A stretch of 64,000 nucleotides of DNA from Lachnospiraceae bacterium (GCA_900751995.1 CAADTP010000023.1:9440-73439); one strand, 5' to 3'. Counted from the stretch's first letter, positions 14,949 to 24,687 are shown. The notes: generated by a model not told the origin, from the letters alone. A program made the numbers and translations.

Positions 14949-16337
14949 TCAGCCCACCTGATATACATCTGCAGACTGAAGTCCGAAGCTTAATGCCTCA
15001 GAATGGCTTCCACAATAGATATCCACATGTCCGTAAGGAGTTCCCAGATCCTCTACCGTATAAACAGTGCCATTGATCAGAAGCTTGGTCCCAAACGGAA
15101 CACCTGCCATAGCAACGGTACGTCCTGCTGTCGGAACTGTTCCGCTGGCTGTAAGATTGCCGGCTGTACCGCAGCACTGTGCACAGTTGCAGTATGCAGT
15201 CAGTGTAAAGTTTCCAAGATATGTTCCCTGACTGGAAGAACCGGAATCGGACGTATCCGCAGAGGCATCTTCCGTCTCCTCGGAAGCTGTCTCATCATTG
15301 GAAACCTCCTCAGAAACCTCCTCCTGGGAGCTGTCCTCGGAAACATCTTCGGAACTTCCGGACTGTACATCATCCGCTTCCTCTTCCTCCTCTACAACAA
15401 TGTCTGTACTTGTAGAGCTACTGGAAGACTCGGTTGTATCCTCCTCCGGATCATAGCCGTAATCATCGTCAGAATCAGCCTCTTCACTGTCCTCGTTATC
15501 CTGATCGGCTTCTTCCTGGGCTGCCGCTTCTGCTGCTTGTCTCTCAGCCTCTGCTGCCGCTTCAGCCTTAGCTTTCTCTTCTGCAGCCTTCTCCGCCTCT
15601 GCCTGCTGTACCAGAGCGGTAATACTGCTGTCTGCATTACTGATATCTGCCATCAGCTGCTGAGCCTCTTCCTGGCTGGCGCTGATCTGGTTTACATAAG
15701 AGTTAATATCATCGCTTGTGCTGGAAGCCATGGACTGCACTTCCTGCTGTTTGGCTGCACGCTCCGTCATCAGATCATCGATCTCTGCGGACTCCGTCTC
15801 AACCTTTTTCTCATTCTCCTGGATATTCTTCTGAAGACTCACATATTTATCTAGCATGTCTCTGTCGTATGTAGAAATCTGGATCGCATTCTCCGCGCGA
15901 TTGAGAAATTCTGCAAGGCTTTCGGAAGAAAGCAGTGTCTCCAGTGCGGAAGTTCCGGCATTTTCATACATATATGCGATTCGAAGCTTCATGGATTCAT
16001 ACTGATCTGCAGAAGCTTTCTTTGCTTTTTTCAGTTCTTTTTTTACTTTATTTAATTCATCTTCCTTCTCAGCAGCCTGGATGCTAAGCTCAGAAATGCT
16101 GTTGGTAAGATCCTCATACTGTGCGTTTAAATCAGCCAGATAGCTCTCCAGCTCCTGCTTCTTGCTCTCCAGTGTGCCGATGCTGCTCTGTACCTGCGCA
16201 AGACCCTCCTCAGCGGCCTGTTTCTCCGCCTGTGCCTCTGCGATCGCAGCGTCTGTACCTGATGCATATACGGTGCTTCCCATGGAAAGGGTCAGCATAC
16301 CTGTAAGCAGTAATGTGAAAACTTTTCTATTCTTCAT
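14949..16337 (-). CDS. Secreted coiled-coil protein with C-terminal 3D domain
   Basis: The 462-residue protein starts MKNRKVFTLL with a signal peptide (about 1-25). Residues 30-240 are coiled coil of the PcsB/CwlO N-terminal type. An Ala/Glu-rich helix and a long acidic Ser/Glu/Asp linker (about 255-385) follow. The C-terminal 3D domain (about 392-462) has CNCAQCCG, the VAMAG.PFGT strand and the aspartates of EDLG and HVDIYC. 3D domains occur in MltA-type lytic enzymes and Firmicute spore-cortex and resuscitation proteins, so peptidoglycan remodelling is likely. GAAAGGTG lies five bases before this ATG; further upstream codons lack a site. Confidence 0.87.
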   Translation of the reverse strand: MKNRKVFTLLLTGMLTLSMGSTVYASGTDAAIAEAQAEKQAAEEGLAQVQSSIGTLESKKQELESYLADLNAQYEDLTNSISELSIQAAEKEDELNKVKKELKKAKKASADQYESMKLRIAYMYENAGTSALETLLSSESLAEFLNRAENAIQISTYDRDMLDKYVSLQKNIQENEKKVETESAEIDDLMTERAAKQQEVQSMASSTSDDINSYVNQISASQEEAQQLMADISNADSSITALVQQAEAEKAAEEKAKAEAAAEAERQAAEAAAQEEADQDNEDSEEADSDDDYGYDPEEDTTESSSSSTSTDIVVEEEEEADDVQSGSSEDVSEDSSQEEVSEEVSNDETASEETEDASADTSDSGSSSQGTYLGNFTLTAYCNCAQCCGTAGNLTASGTVPTAGRTVAMAGVPFGTKLLINGTVYTVEDLGTPYGHVDIYCGSHSEALSFGLQSADVYQVG

Positions 16338-16367
16338 ATAAACACCTTTCGTCCTTTCATGGATTCT

Positions 16368-16395
16368 AGTATAACACATTTTTCATAAAAAGCAA
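16368..16395 (-). promoter_or_regulatory. Probable promoter for the 3D-domain gene
   Basis: On the minus strand TTGCTT (16395-16390) and TATACT (16373-16368) are 16 bases apart, about 30 bases ahead of the start codon. Confidence 0.5.
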
Positions 16396-16481
16396 TAATT
16401 TTATTTTATTTCTGTAACAAATACGTAATAATTTAAATTTTTATGAACTGAAAAGCGTTTTTTTTGTTTTCCGGAGCACAA

Positions 16482-16525
16482 AAAAACTGCCCTCTCACAG
16501 ATTTATCTGTAAAACGGCAGTTTTT
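16482..16525. terminator. Terminator after spoVG
   Basis: AAAAACTGCC (16482-16491) and GGCAGTTTTT (16516-16525) form a stem with T-runs on both strands. On the minus strand it ends the glg-spoVG direction of transcription. Confidence 0.85.
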
Positions 16526-16603
16526 ATTCTATGCTGTTTCAATCCAAAGATCATCAGCTACGAGAATACTTCTCTGATGTAATCCCCCCTGAAGCTGCTT
16601 CTC

Positions 16604-16900
16604 TTACTCCGCAGCCTCCATAAGAACCTCATTCTCAGCTTCCTCAGCCATTACTTCCTGATACTTGTCCAGGATGATCGTCTGGATCTGCTCTCTTGTT
16701 GCTGAATTGATCGGATGTGCGATGTCACGATATTCACCGTCGCTTGCCTTACGGCTTGGCATTGCGATGAACAGCCCCTTCTCGCCTTCGATCACCTTGA
16801 TGTCATGTACCACAAACTCATCATCTATTGTGACAGACACAACGGCCTTCATTTTCCCTTCTTTTGCTACCTTCCTCACACGTACATCTGTAATATTCAT
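16604..16900 (-). CDS. spoVG: Septation/RNA-binding regulator SpoVG
   Basis: SpoVG is a small nucleic-acid-binding regulator first known from sporulation septation in Bacillus. The 98-residue protein starts [11 protein letters not shown] and has [19 protein letters not shown] and the [20 protein letters not shown] block with the invariant HPI, all characteristic. The C-terminal tail is acidic ([13 protein letters not shown]). AAAGGGGC lies ahead of the ATG. It lies 57 bases after glgD on the same strand, with only a hairpin lacking a T-run between them, so it may be read from the glg promoter as well as its own. Confidence 0.97.
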   Translation of the reverse strand: MNITDVRVRKVAKEGKMKAVVSVTIDDEFVVHDIKVIEGEKGLFIAMPSRKASDGEYRDIAHPINSATREQIQTIILDKYQEVMAEEAENEVLMEAAE

Positions 16901-16957
16901 TGCTACTTGCCCCTTTCATTTCGCTAACCGTATCTGCGGAAAACTGATCTTCCGCAT

Positions 16958-18079
16958 TTATAATACGTAGCGTTCGTTTTTCTCTACGACGATCTTCACT
17001 TCTCCTTCTTCGCCGCAGTAATATGAATTTGCCCGGATGGTATCCCGGCTCTCAACAATGCAATTCTCAATATGCGTATTATCTCCAAGATATACGTCAT
17101 TAAGGATCACAGAGTTTTTGATCACACAGTTATTTCCTACAAATACATCACGGAACAGAACAGAATTCTCCACAGTTCCGTTGATGATACATCCGCTGGA
17201 CACCAGACTGTTCTTCACAGTTGCACCCGGATTGTACTTAGCAGGAGGTACATCTGCGATCTTGGTTTTGATCGCCGGCTCCTGTTTGAAGAAATAGTTC
17301 CGGATCTCCGGTTTCAGGAAATCCATATTTGTCTGATAATAAGCCTCTGCAGTAGAGATATTATTCCAGTAGTTATCGATCTTATATCCGTAAATCCTCT
17401 TCAGATTTTTGTAACGGATAAGAATATCATTTACAAAATCATGCCTTCCTTCCTGGGCAGCACGCTCGATCAGTTCGATCAGCTGCCTTCTTCGGATGAC
17501 ATAGATACCAGTAGATACCGTATTATAGGAGGAAACGATCGGTTTCTCCTCAAATTCCTCGATCCGACAGTCCTCATTCATGCGAAGAACACCAAATCTC
17601 TCAACCTGGCTCTGATCCTTGCATGTAGTACATACAACGGTAACATCTGCCCGCTTTGCGATATGATACTCCAGGACTTTATTGTAATCCAGCTTGTAGA
17701 TTCCATCGCCGGAAGCGATCACCGCATAGGGTTCATGACTGTTCTTTAAAAAGCTCAGGTTCTGATAGATCGCATCTGCAGTACCCTGATACCATAAGCT
17801 GTTATCTCTGGTAATGGTTGGAGTAAAGACATAAAGTCCTCCCTGTTTTCTTCCGAAATCCCACCATTTAGATGAACTTAAATGCTCATTAAGGGAACGG
17901 GCATTATACTGTGTCAGCACAGCAACCTTCTGGATATGTGAATTTGCCATGTTGCTGAGGGCAAAGTCGATCGCGCGGTAACTTCCTGCAATAGGCATTG
18001 CCGCGATTGCTCTTTTGTTTGATAATTCTCTCATGCGGTTATTATTACCGCCTGCCAAAATAATACCTATCGCTCTCAT
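16958..18079 (-). CDS. glgD: Glucose-1-phosphate adenylyltransferase subunit GlgD
   Basis: GlgD is the companion subunit of ADP-glucose pyrophosphorylase in Firmicutes and raises the activity of GlgC for glycogen synthesis. The 373-residue protein has a degenerate nucleotide loop, [17 protein letters not shown], unlike the catalytic GlgC loop, and a left-handed beta-helix tail (about 290-360) with repeated hexapeptide turns such as [10 protein letters not shown]. The start overlaps the glgC stop by four bases (ATGA), so translation is coupled. The loss of the usual catalytic loop fits a regulatory role for GlgD. Confidence 0.95.
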   Translation of the reverse strand: MRAIGIILAGGNNNRMRELSNKRAIAAMPIAGSYRAIDFALSNMANSHIQKVAVLTQYNARSLNEHLSSSKWWDFGRKQGGLYVFTPTITRDNSLWYQGTADAIYQNLSFLKNSHEPYAVIASGDGIYKLDYNKVLEYHIAKRADVTVVCTTCKDQSQVERFGVLRMNEDCRIEEFEEKPIVSSYNTVSTGIYVIRRRQLIELIERAAQEGRHDFVNDILIRYKNLKRIYGYKIDNYWNNISTAEAYYQTNMDFLKPEIRNYFFKQEPAIKTKIADVPPAKYNPGATVKNSLVSSGCIINGTVENSVLFRDVFVGNNCVIKNSVILNDVYLGDNTHIENCIVESRDTIRANSYYCGEEGEVKIVVEKNERYVL

Positions 18080-19353
18080 TCTTTCCCACCGTCCTTTGCT
18101 GCAATTACCTGGCCGGCTGCCAGTTCTCCGTCAGGGTAGTCTTCTTTTGTTGTAACACCGGCGATAGCGGTATTCTTACCGATTTTGACACTGTCCGGAA
18201 TCACGCTGTTTTCGCCGATAGCCACAAGTCCAAAGGAATATACAGCCGGTTTCAGAACATTCGGTACCTCCTCGCCGCATCCGATCACAACATTATTTCC
18301 GATGACAACATCTTCTGCCACGATGGCTTTATCCATAACAACGTTCTCACCAACTGCTGTATTCTTCATGATAATAGAATCACGGATCACACTGCCCTTG
18401 CCGATGATAACATTCGGACCGATCACTGAATTATGTACTTCACCATAGATTTCTGTTCCCTCACCGATGATACACTTGTCCACAACTGCATCTGCGGAAA
18501 TATACTGTGGCGGGATCACATCTCCCTTGGTGTAGATCCTCCAGAATTCCTCATAAAGATTAAACTCCGGAATGATATCGATCAGCTCCATATTTGCTTC
18601 CCAGTAAGAACCAAGAGTTCCTACATCTTTCCAGTAGCCGTTATACTCATAAGCAAAAAGGCGCTGCCCCTTCTCTTTACAGTACGGAAGGATATGTTTA
18701 CCGAAGTCACAGCCATTCTGATCCTTCAGGGCGATCAGTGCTTCCTTCAGAACCGGCCATGAGAAAATATAGATACCCATGGATGCAAGATTGCTGCTTG
18801 GATGCTCCGGCTTCTCCTCAAACTCAGTAATACGGCTGCTCTCATCAGTAACCATAATACCAAAACGGCTGGCTTCCTCAATGGGAACCGGCATACACGC
18901 GATCGTAATATCTGCCTTGTTCGCCTTGTGGAAATCCAGCATCACTTCGTAATCCATCTTATAGATATGGTCACCGGAAAGGATCAGTACATAATCCGGG
19001 TTATACTGCTCCATATAAGCCAGATTCTGATAGATCGCATTGGCAGTTCCTGTGTACCATTCACTGCTTGTGCTCTTCTCATACGGAGGAAGGACTGTGA
19101 CACCGCCTTCATTGCGGTCAAGATCCCACGGAATACCGATACCGATATGTGTATTCAGGCGGAGAGGCTGGTACTGTGTCAGCACACCCACCGTGTCAAT
19201 TCCCGAGTTAATACAATTGCTCAGTGGAAAATCGATGATACGATATTTACCACCAAAAGCGACTGCCGGCTTTGCAACCTTTTCTGTCAAAACTCCTAAC
19301 CTGCTGCCTTGCCCACCGGCCAAGAGCATGGCAATCATCTCTTTCTTAATCAT
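18076..19353 (-). CDS. glgC: Glucose-1-phosphate adenylyltransferase, catalytic subunit
   Basis: GlgC makes ADP-glucose from glucose 1-phosphate and ATP, the committed step of glycogen synthesis. The 425-residue protein begins [20 protein letters not shown] with the intact GGXGXRLXXLT loop, and has the [15 protein letters not shown] segment, [10 protein letters not shown] with the catalytic Asp, the glucose-phosphate-binding EFEEKP, and a C-terminal beta-helix. AGAGGTGATC precedes the ATG. glgC and glgD form one operon. No glycogen synthase or branching enzyme gene is in the window. Confidence 0.97.
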   Translation of the reverse strand: MIKKEMIAMLLAGGQGSRLGVLTEKVAKPAVAFGGKYRIIDFPLSNCINSGIDTVGVLTQYQPLRLNTHIGIGIPWDLDRNEGGVTVLPPYEKSTSSEWYTGTANAIYQNLAYMEQYNPDYVLILSGDHIYKMDYEVMLDFHKANKADITIACMPVPIEEASRFGIMVTDESSRITEFEEKPEHPSSNLASMGIYIFSWPVLKEALIALKDQNGCDFGKHILPYCKEKGQRLFAYEYNGYWKDVGTLGSYWEANMELIDIIPEFNLYEEFWRIYTKGDVIPPQYISADAVVDKCIIGEGTEIYGEVHNSVIGPNVIIGKGSVIRDSIIMKNTAVGENVVMDKAIVAEDVVIGNNVVIGCGEEVPNVLKPAVYSFGLVAIGENSVIPDSVKIGKNTAIAGVTTKEDYPDGELAAGQVIAAKDGGKE

Positions 19354-19384
19354 GCGATCACCTCTTGTATGTTATGATTATTCC

Positions 19385-19413
19385 ATTATAGCATACTTTA
19401 CTGTATTAGTGAA
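19385..19413 (-). promoter_or_regulatory. glgCD promoter
   Basis: On the minus strand TTCACT (19413-19408) and TATAAT (19390-19385) are 17 bases apart with an extended TGC before the -10. Confidence 0.65.
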
Positions 19414-19588
19414 CATTTTTTACAATTATTTTAGCTGTATTTTACTTTTTTTATCGCTATTGTATATTATAAATTGGTAAGACTCATCATTTTTTTCATT
19501 CCTCTGGTAATTTTCAACATTTTTCGATGTTATTTTCTGGTTACTTTTATATTCCGGAAAAAACCGCTTTTTTAGCCAAAAGAACCAC

Positions 19589-19617
19589 TTTTCAATTGTT
19601 TCTGTTGGCGTTATAAT
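19589..19617 (+). promoter_or_regulatory. murC promoter
   Basis: TTTTCA (19589-19594) and TATAAT (19612-19617) are 17 bases apart. The start would be near 19624, 43 bases before the ATG. Confidence 0.55.
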
Positions 19618-19666
19618 AAAACAAACAAAAGAGCTACGAAAATAACATATATATAAGGAGATTATT

Positions 19667-21046
19667 ATGTATCAGATAGACTTTCATAAACCGCTCCATA
19701 TTCATTTCATCGGGATCGGAGGCATCAGCATGAGCGGCCTTGCCGAGATCCTTCTGGAAGAAAATTTCCGGATTTCCGGTTCCGATGCCAAATCCAGCCC
19801 GCTGACCCGCACACTGGAAGAACGTGGCGCTGTGATCTATTACGGACAGCGCGCTTCCAACATCAAGGATGATGTAGATGTGGTTGTCTATACAGCAGCG
19901 ATCCACCCGGACAACCCGGAATTTGCCTGTGCGAAAGAAAAAGGGCTTCCAATGCTCACCCGCGCAGAGCTTCTGGGACAGATCATGCGGAACTACGATA
20001 CACCGATCGCAATTTCCGGAACCCACGGAAAAACCACTACTACTTCCATGGTTTCCCATATCCTTCTTGAGGGTGACTGTGATCCTACCATCAGTGTTGG
20101 CGGAATCCTTCCTGCTATCCACGGAAACATCCGCGTTGGAAATTCTGAGACCTTTATCACAGAGGCATGCGAATACACCAACAGCTTTTTAAGCTTCTTC
20201 CCTAAGATCAGTGTGATCCTGAACATGGATGCCGATCATCTGGATTTCTTCAAGGACATCGATGACATCCGCCATTCCTTCCGGAAATTTGCAGAGCTTC
20301 TCCCTGCTGACGGTACTCTGATCATCAACGCCGACACACCGGAGTATGAGACGATCACCCAGGAGCTTCCATGCAATGTTCTTACCTATGGTCTGGAGCA
20401 CGATGCCGATTACACCGCAGCAGACATTACCTGGGATAAATACGGACATCCTTCCTTCTCCGTTCTCTTCCGGGGCAAAAAGATCGGCAGCTATTATCTG
20501 CGTGTACCGGGTATCCACAACGTATCCAATGCACTGGCCGCCATTGCCGTAGGACGCCTTCTGGACCTTCCGGATGATGTGATCGTCAAAGGTCTCGGAA
20601 GCTTTACCGGTACAGACCGTCGTTTCCAGTATAAAGGTGAGATCGGCGGTATCACCATCATTGATGATTACGCGCATCATCCAACCGAGATCGAGGCAAC
20701 CCTTCATGCTGCAAAGAATTATCCGCATCAGAAGGTATGGTGTGTATTCCAGCCTCATACCTACACACGTACCAAAGCTCTTCTTCCGGAATTTGCAAAA
20801 GCGCTGACTCTGGCCGATCATGTTGTACTGGCTGATATTTATGCCGCACGTGAAACAGACAATCTTGGTATTTCTTCCCAGGATCTCCAGAAACAGATCC
20901 AGGAACTTGGAACCCCCTGCGAATATTTCCCGACTTTTGATGAGATCGAGAGCTTCCTCTTAAAAAGTTGTGCACATGGTGATTTGTTGATAACTATGGG
21001 CGCCGGAGACGTTGTAAATATTGGAGAACACCTTCTCGGAAAATAA
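19667..21046 (+). CDS. murC: UDP-N-acetylmuramate--L-alanine ligase
   Basis: MurC adds L-alanine to UDP-MurNAc with ATP, the first amino acid of the peptidoglycan stem. The 459-residue protein begins with HFIGIGGISMSGLAEIL, a UDP-binding Rossmann motif; the ATP P-loop GTHGKTTTTS is at 118-127; the central domain has NMDADHLDFF with the catalytic His; the C-terminal domain starts near 310 (DDYAHHPTEI). AAGGAG lies six bases before the ATG. It stands alone with its own promoter and terminator, directly next to a DnaA-box cluster. Confidence 0.98.
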   Translation: MYQIDFHKPLHIHFIGIGGISMSGLAEILLEENFRISGSDAKSSPLTRTLEERGAVIYYGQRASNIKDDVDVVVYTAAIHPDNPEFACAKEKGLPMLTRAELLGQIMRNYDTPIAISGTHGKTTTTSMVSHILLEGDCDPTISVGGILPAIHGNIRVGNSETFITEACEYTNSFLSFFPKISVILNMDADHLDFFKDIDDIRHSFRKFAELLPADGTLIINADTPEYETITQELPCNVLTYGLEHDADYTAADITWDKYGHPSFSVLFRGKKIGSYYLRVPGIHNVSNALAAIAVGRLLDLPDDVIVKGLGSFTGTDRRFQYKGEIGGITIIDDYAHHPTEIEATLHAAKNYPHQKVWCVFQPHTYTRTKALLPEFAKALTLADHVVLADIYAARETDNLGISSQDLQKQIQELGTPCEYFPTFDEIESFLLKSCAHGDLLITMGAGDVVNIGEHLLGK

Positions 21047-21076
21047 TTATCCACATTATCCACATGCTTATGCACA
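21047..21076 (+). promoter_or_regulatory. Three consensus DnaA boxes
   Basis: TTATCCACA occurs at 21047-21055 and again, directly abutting, at 21056-21064; TTATGCACA follows at 21068-21076. All fit the DnaA box TTATNCACA. They lie in the same orientation, immediately after the murC stop. Confidence 0.82.
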
Positions 21077-21107
21077 TTTCAAACGTGCCTGGCATGTGGA
21101 TTTTTTT
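21060..21107 (+). terminator. murC terminator
   Basis: CCACATGC (21060-21067) pairs with GCATGTGG (21092-21099), followed by A and seven T. The third DnaA box lies in its loop and the second box overlaps its left arm. Confidence 0.8.
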
Positions 21108-21200
21108 GTGTATAACCTACTTGACATAATTCAACAGCCAAATTCAACAAATACCGCATTTTTCTTACAAAATTAAGGTTTTTGTTAGTTGCTGATAATG

Positions 21201-21239
21201 TTATCCTCAAAGTTTTCCACACTATCCACATTTTCCACA
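21201..21239 (+). promoter_or_regulatory. Second cluster of near-DnaA boxes
   Basis: TTATCCTCA (21201-21209), TTTTCCACA (21213-21221), CTATCCACA (21222-21230) and TTTTCCACA (21231-21239) each differ from TTATCCACA by one base and lie close together in the same orientation, ahead of the dnaD promoter. Confidence 0.6.
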
Positions 21240-21275
21240 TGGAAATTGGTGCACAACTTCTGTGAAAATAGACTA

Positions 21276-21304
21276 TTCTCAAGTAAAAGCGGTTGTGCTA
21301 TAAT
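21276..21304 (+). promoter_or_regulatory. dnaD operon promoter
   Basis: TTCTCA (21276-21281) and TATAAT (21299-21304) are 17 bases apart with an extended TGC before the -10. It lies 37 bases past the second box cluster. Confidence 0.6.
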
Positions 21305-21376
21305 CCTTTTTAGCATGGCGGACTTCGGGATATCACCTGAAATATCTGCTGTATTTTAGAAAGGGAGCTGCTGATC

Positions 21377-22474
21377 ATGAGCCTGATTTCACTTCAGAAT
21401 TCCTCTGAACTGGAGGTAACGATTCTTTCCAATCGCTTTATTGACAATTTCATGCCTCGTGCCAACGGGGAGTTCGTAAAGGTATATATCTACCTTCTCC
21501 GGATGGTATCTGCCGCTCCTTCTTCTTTCAGCCTGGAGCATATGGCAGACAGCCTTTTCTGCACGGAAAGAGATATTTCCCGTGCGCTGAAATACTGGGA
21601 AGGTGAGAAACTGATCGCATTAACCTATACTGCAGATCAGAAGCTTTCCGGGATCACTTTGCTGGAACCCTTTGCGGATACCGGTCATAGAGAGAGCAGC
21701 GCTTCCGTGGATACTTTCACCGGTTCCGGCAATTCTGCTTCCGTTTCCGGGAACACGGATCCGGGAGTCCCAAGCTCCGCTGATTACATTCTCAGTCTCA
21801 CTCCTGACCGGATCAGAGAACTTAAGCAAAACGAAGAGATCAGTCAGCTTCTCTATATCACAGAGCAGTATCTGACCAAAACACTGACGCCTACAGAAAT
21901 GCAGAAGATCCTTTTTTTCTATGATGAACTCCATATGTCTGCGGATCTCATCGAATATCTGGTGGAATACTGTGTTTCCAGAGGCCGCAAGAGTATGCGT
22001 TATATTGAAACTGTTGCACTCGCCTGGGCAAAAGACGGCATCACCACCGTCGAGATGGCCCGGGATGCCAGCTCCCGTTTTTCCAAGGATTATTACACGA
22101 TCCTGAAGGCTATGGGGATCAGCGGCCGCAATCCTGTTGATAACGAGATCACTTACATTGATACCTGGCGCAAGACCTACGGTTTTGATCTGGAGCTGAT
22201 CCAGGAAGCCTGCAGCCGTACTGTCCTTTCCACCGGACAGCCCAGTTTCCAATATGCAGATAAGATCCTCTCCGGCTGGAAAAAGAAAAACGTACATACG
22301 CTGGAGGATATCCGGCTTCTGGATGCCGCACACAAAAAACGCCAGCTTGAGAAATCCGTTTCCAGGAAGAAGCAGCCCCAGACTCAACCTCAGAATAGCA
22401 ACCGCTTCAATAATTTCCACCAGCGTGATTATGATTTTGCGGAATATGAGAAACGTCTTTTAAATAATCAGTAA
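21377..22474 (+). CDS. DnaD domain primosome protein
   Basis: DnaD-family proteins help load the replicative helicase at origins and at stalled forks in Firmicutes. The 365-residue protein has an N-terminal winged-helix-like region (about 25-95) with NGEFVKVYIYLLRM, a Ser-rich linker (100-135), and a C-terminal DnaD domain (about 150-310) including YCVSRGRKSMRYIETVALAW and the YTILKAMGISGRNP segment. A basic, Gln/Asn-rich tail follows. The start has AAGGGAG nine bases ahead. It leads an operon with the DnaI-like loader 22 bases downstream, a pairing that suits a primosome role. Confidence 0.92.
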   Translation: MSLISLQNSSELEVTILSNRFIDNFMPRANGEFVKVYIYLLRMVSAAPSSFSLEHMADSLFCTERDISRALKYWEGEKLIALTYTADQKLSGITLLEPFADTGHRESSASVDTFTGSGNSASVSGNTDPGVPSSADYILSLTPDRIRELKQNEEISQLLYITEQYLTKTLTPTEMQKILFFYDELHMSADLIEYLVEYCVSRGRKSMRYIETVALAWAKDGITTVEMARDASSRFSKDYYTILKAMGISGRNPVDNEITYIDTWRKTYGFDLELIQEACSRTVLSTGQPSFQYADKILSGWKKKNVHTLEDIRLLDAAHKKRQLEKSVSRKKQPQTQPQNSNRFNNFHQRDYDFAEYEKRLLNNQ

Positions 22475-22496
22475 CAGAACCTGGAAGGAGCGCTTT

Positions 22497-23483
22497 ATGC
22501 CTTTACAGAATTTTCAATATGATACTATAATGAGAGAATACAGCCGCCGGCAGGCACAGAACCACCGTATTCTGGAGGAGCACACAGCCGAAGCCTACGG
22601 AAAGATCCCCCGTCTGAAAGAGATCGATGACGAGGTGGCAACTTTAAGTGCTGACAAAGTCCGTCGCCTTTTAAACGGCGAAGAAAAGGGAACTTCGGAT
22701 CTGAAGGCAGCCATCCAGGAGCTTTCCGATGAACGGATCACCCTTCTTGTTGCAAACGGCTTTCCCGGAGACTATCTTGAGATGCCTTACACCTGCCCTG
22801 ACTGTCAGGATACCGGCTATATCGGCAGCCGAAAATGCACCTGTTTTAAAAAAGCTGAGATCGAACTGCTTTATGCACAGTCCAATCTGAATGAAATTCT
22901 CGAAAAAGAGAATTTTGACAGCTTTTCATTTGACTATTATTCTGCTACAATAAAAAACGAAGCCACGGGACTGTCTGCCTTGGAAACAGCCAGACGGGCC
23001 TATGACACTGCACAGCGCTTTGTGCAGAACTTCGACCATAAATTTGAAAACCTGTTTTTATATGGTGATACCGGTGTGGGAAAAACCTTTCTTTCACACT
23101 GCATCGCCCGAGAGCTTCTCAGATCCACCCACTGTGTCCTGTACTTTTCCGCCTACGATCTTTTTGATATGATGGCTGCGAATTCTTTTTCCCGAAAAGA
23201 TACCGGCACAGACGAAGAACTGATCTATGACTGTGATCTTCTGATCATTGATGACCTGGGAACGGAGCTTACCAACAGTTTCGTATCTTCACAGCTTTTT
23301 CTCTGTCTCAATGAGCGGATCATGCGCAGGAAATCCACGATCATTTCCACGAATCTGACGCTCAAAAATTTCTCGGATACCTATTCCGAGAGAACATTTT
23401 CCCGAATTGCCAGCAACTATCAGATGATATCGTTGATCGGGAAGGACATCCGTATACAGAAAATATTTTTAGGAGGAAATTAA
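22497..23483 (+). CDS. DnaI/DnaC-like helicase loader ATPase
   Basis: This AAA+ protein loads DnaB/DnaC helicase onto DNA. The 328-residue protein has a helicase-binding N-terminal part with a zinc motif at Cys100, Cys103, Cys114 and Cys116 (CPDC..CTC), a Walker A GDTGVGKTF at 190-198, a Walker B LLIIDDLG near 245, and a sensor segment STIISTNLTLKNF. It resembles Bacillus DnaI more than E. coli DnaC in its zinc site. AAGGAG lies six bases before the ATG. It follows dnaD by 22 bases and precedes prs by one base. Confidence 0.92.
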   Translation: MPLQNFQYDTIMREYSRRQAQNHRILEEHTAEAYGKIPRLKEIDDEVATLSADKVRRLLNGEEKGTSDLKAAIQELSDERITLLVANGFPGDYLEMPYTCPDCQDTGYIGSRKCTCFKKAEIELLYAQSNLNEILEKENFDSFSFDYYSATIKNEATGLSALETARRAYDTAQRFVQNFDHKFENLFLYGDTGVGKTFLSHCIARELLRSTHCVLYFSAYDLFDMMAANSFSRKDTGTDEELIYDCDLLIIDDLGTELTNSFVSSQLFLCLNERIMRRKSTIISTNLTLKNFSDTYSERTFSRIASNYQMISLIGKDIRIQKIFLGGN

Positions 23484-23484
23484 A

Positions 23485-24669
23485 ATGGCACAGGTAAATA
23501 CAAAAGATTTTTCCACACTCCCGGTAGGAAGACTTGGACTGATTCCCCTTCAGAGCTGCAGCTCATTAGGCGCGAAGGTGAATGACTGGCTGGTCAAATG
23601 GCGTGCCGAAAGACAGTATCCTGGAATGGACTCCTTTGCATTCGAGGGATACAAGCGCGATTCTTACATTATTGACGCCAAAACTCCACGTTTCGGTTCC
23701 GGTGAGGGTAAATGCACCATCAACGAATCTGTCCGCGGTGATGATATCTACGTAATGGTAGATGTGACAAATTACAGTTTATCCTATCCGATCGGACCTT
23801 ACACGAATCTTATGTCCCCGGATGATCATTTCCAGGATATGAAGCGTGTTATCGCCGCTGTAGGCGGAAAAGCCCGCAGAGTCAACGTGATCATGCCATA
23901 TCTCTATGAGAGTCGCCAGGACAAACGTGTCGGAAGAGAGTCTCTTGACTGTGCCAATGCACTTCATGAGCTGATCGATATGGGTGTTGAGAATATCATC
24001 ACCTTTGATGCACATGATTCCCGTGTACAGAATGCGACTCCTCTTCATGGTTTTGAGACTGTACAGCCATCCTACCAGTTCATCAAGGCTCTTCTTAATA
24101 ATGAAAAGGGACTTCATATCGACAAAGATCATTTCATGACGATCAGCCCGGACGAAGGAAGCATGAACCGTGCAATCTATCTCGCCAATGTCCTCGGTGT
24201 TGATATGGGTATGTACTATAAACGTCTGGATTACTCAAGATATGTAAACGGCCGTCATCCGATTGCAGCATATGAATTCCTCGGACCAAAGATCGAGGGC
24301 AAGGATATGATCCTGATCGATGATATGATCTCCTCCGGTGATACGATCATTAAGATCGCGTCTCTCCTGAAAGAGAAAGGAGCAGGCAGAGTTTACATCT
24401 GCTCTACCTTCGGATTCTTTACCGATGGTCTTGATAAATTTGACGATGCTTACAAGAAGGGCTACTTCGACAAGCTCCTTACTACTAACCTGGTTTATCA
24501 GTCACCGGAGCTTCTTGAGAAGCCATACTACATCAGCTGCGATATGAGTAAATATATTGCTCTGATCATTGATACGCTGAACCATGATACCTCCGTCAGC
24601 CACCTTCTGAATCCGGTAGACAGAATCAAACGCTGCGTAACAAATTACATGAGCCAGCATGAGAAATAA
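23485..24669 (+). CDS. prs: Ribose-phosphate pyrophosphokinase, long clostridial form
   Basis: PRPP synthetase transfers pyrophosphate from ATP to ribose 5-phosphate for nucleotide, His and Trp synthesis. The 394-residue protein is longer than the usual 315, owing to an N-terminal extension and inserts typical of the Lachnospiraceae form. The PRPP loop DMILIDDMISSGDTI is near residue 273 and the metal-site DAHDSRVQ-type region near 170. GGAGG lies ahead of the ATG, one base after the DnaI-like gene. Co-transcription with replication loaders links nucleotide supply with replication, by inference. Confidence 0.95.
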   Translation: MAQVNTKDFSTLPVGRLGLIPLQSCSSLGAKVNDWLVKWRAERQYPGMDSFAFEGYKRDSYIIDAKTPRFGSGEGKCTINESVRGDDIYVMVDVTNYSLSYPIGPYTNLMSPDDHFQDMKRVIAAVGGKARRVNVIMPYLYESRQDKRVGRESLDCANALHELIDMGVENIITFDAHDSRVQNATPLHGFETVQPSYQFIKALLNNEKGLHIDKDHFMTISPDEGSMNRAIYLANVLGVDMGMYYKRLDYSRYVNGRHPIAAYEFLGPKIEGKDMILIDDMISSGDTIIKIASLLKEKGAGRVYICSTFGFFTDGLDKFDDAYKKGYFDKLLTTNLVYQSPELLEKPYYISCDMSKYIALIIDTLNHDTSVSHLLNPVDRIKRCVTNYMSQHEK

Positions 24670-24687
24670 ATAAATCATAACGCACGC

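Larger units (their letters stand above)
19354..19666. other. Divergent control region between glgC and murC
   Basis: Apart from the two back-to-back promoters and the two ribosome sites, this 313-base AT-rich gap has no recognisable gene, riboswitch or repeat. Confidence 0.55.
21047..21376. other. Gap between murC and dnaD
   Basis: The 330 bases hold the murC terminator, two DnaA-box clusters separated by about 120 bases of AT-rich sequence, the dnaD promoter and leader. No coding frame of note is present. Confidence 0.6.

Noticed and set aside
15003..15854. 283-codon plus-strand frame opposite the 3D-domain gene
   Set aside because: It reflects the biased acidic and helical codons of the real gene and has no initiation signal.
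16934..16957. Terminator between glgD and spoVG
   Set aside because: A 7-bp hairpin (TGCGGAA/TTCCGCA) is present but is not followed by a T-run, so read-through into spoVG is expected.
21047..21239. Chromosome replication origin
   Set aside because: DnaA boxes are present, but dnaA, dnaN and a clear DNA-unwinding element are not, so a control or titration site is preferred.
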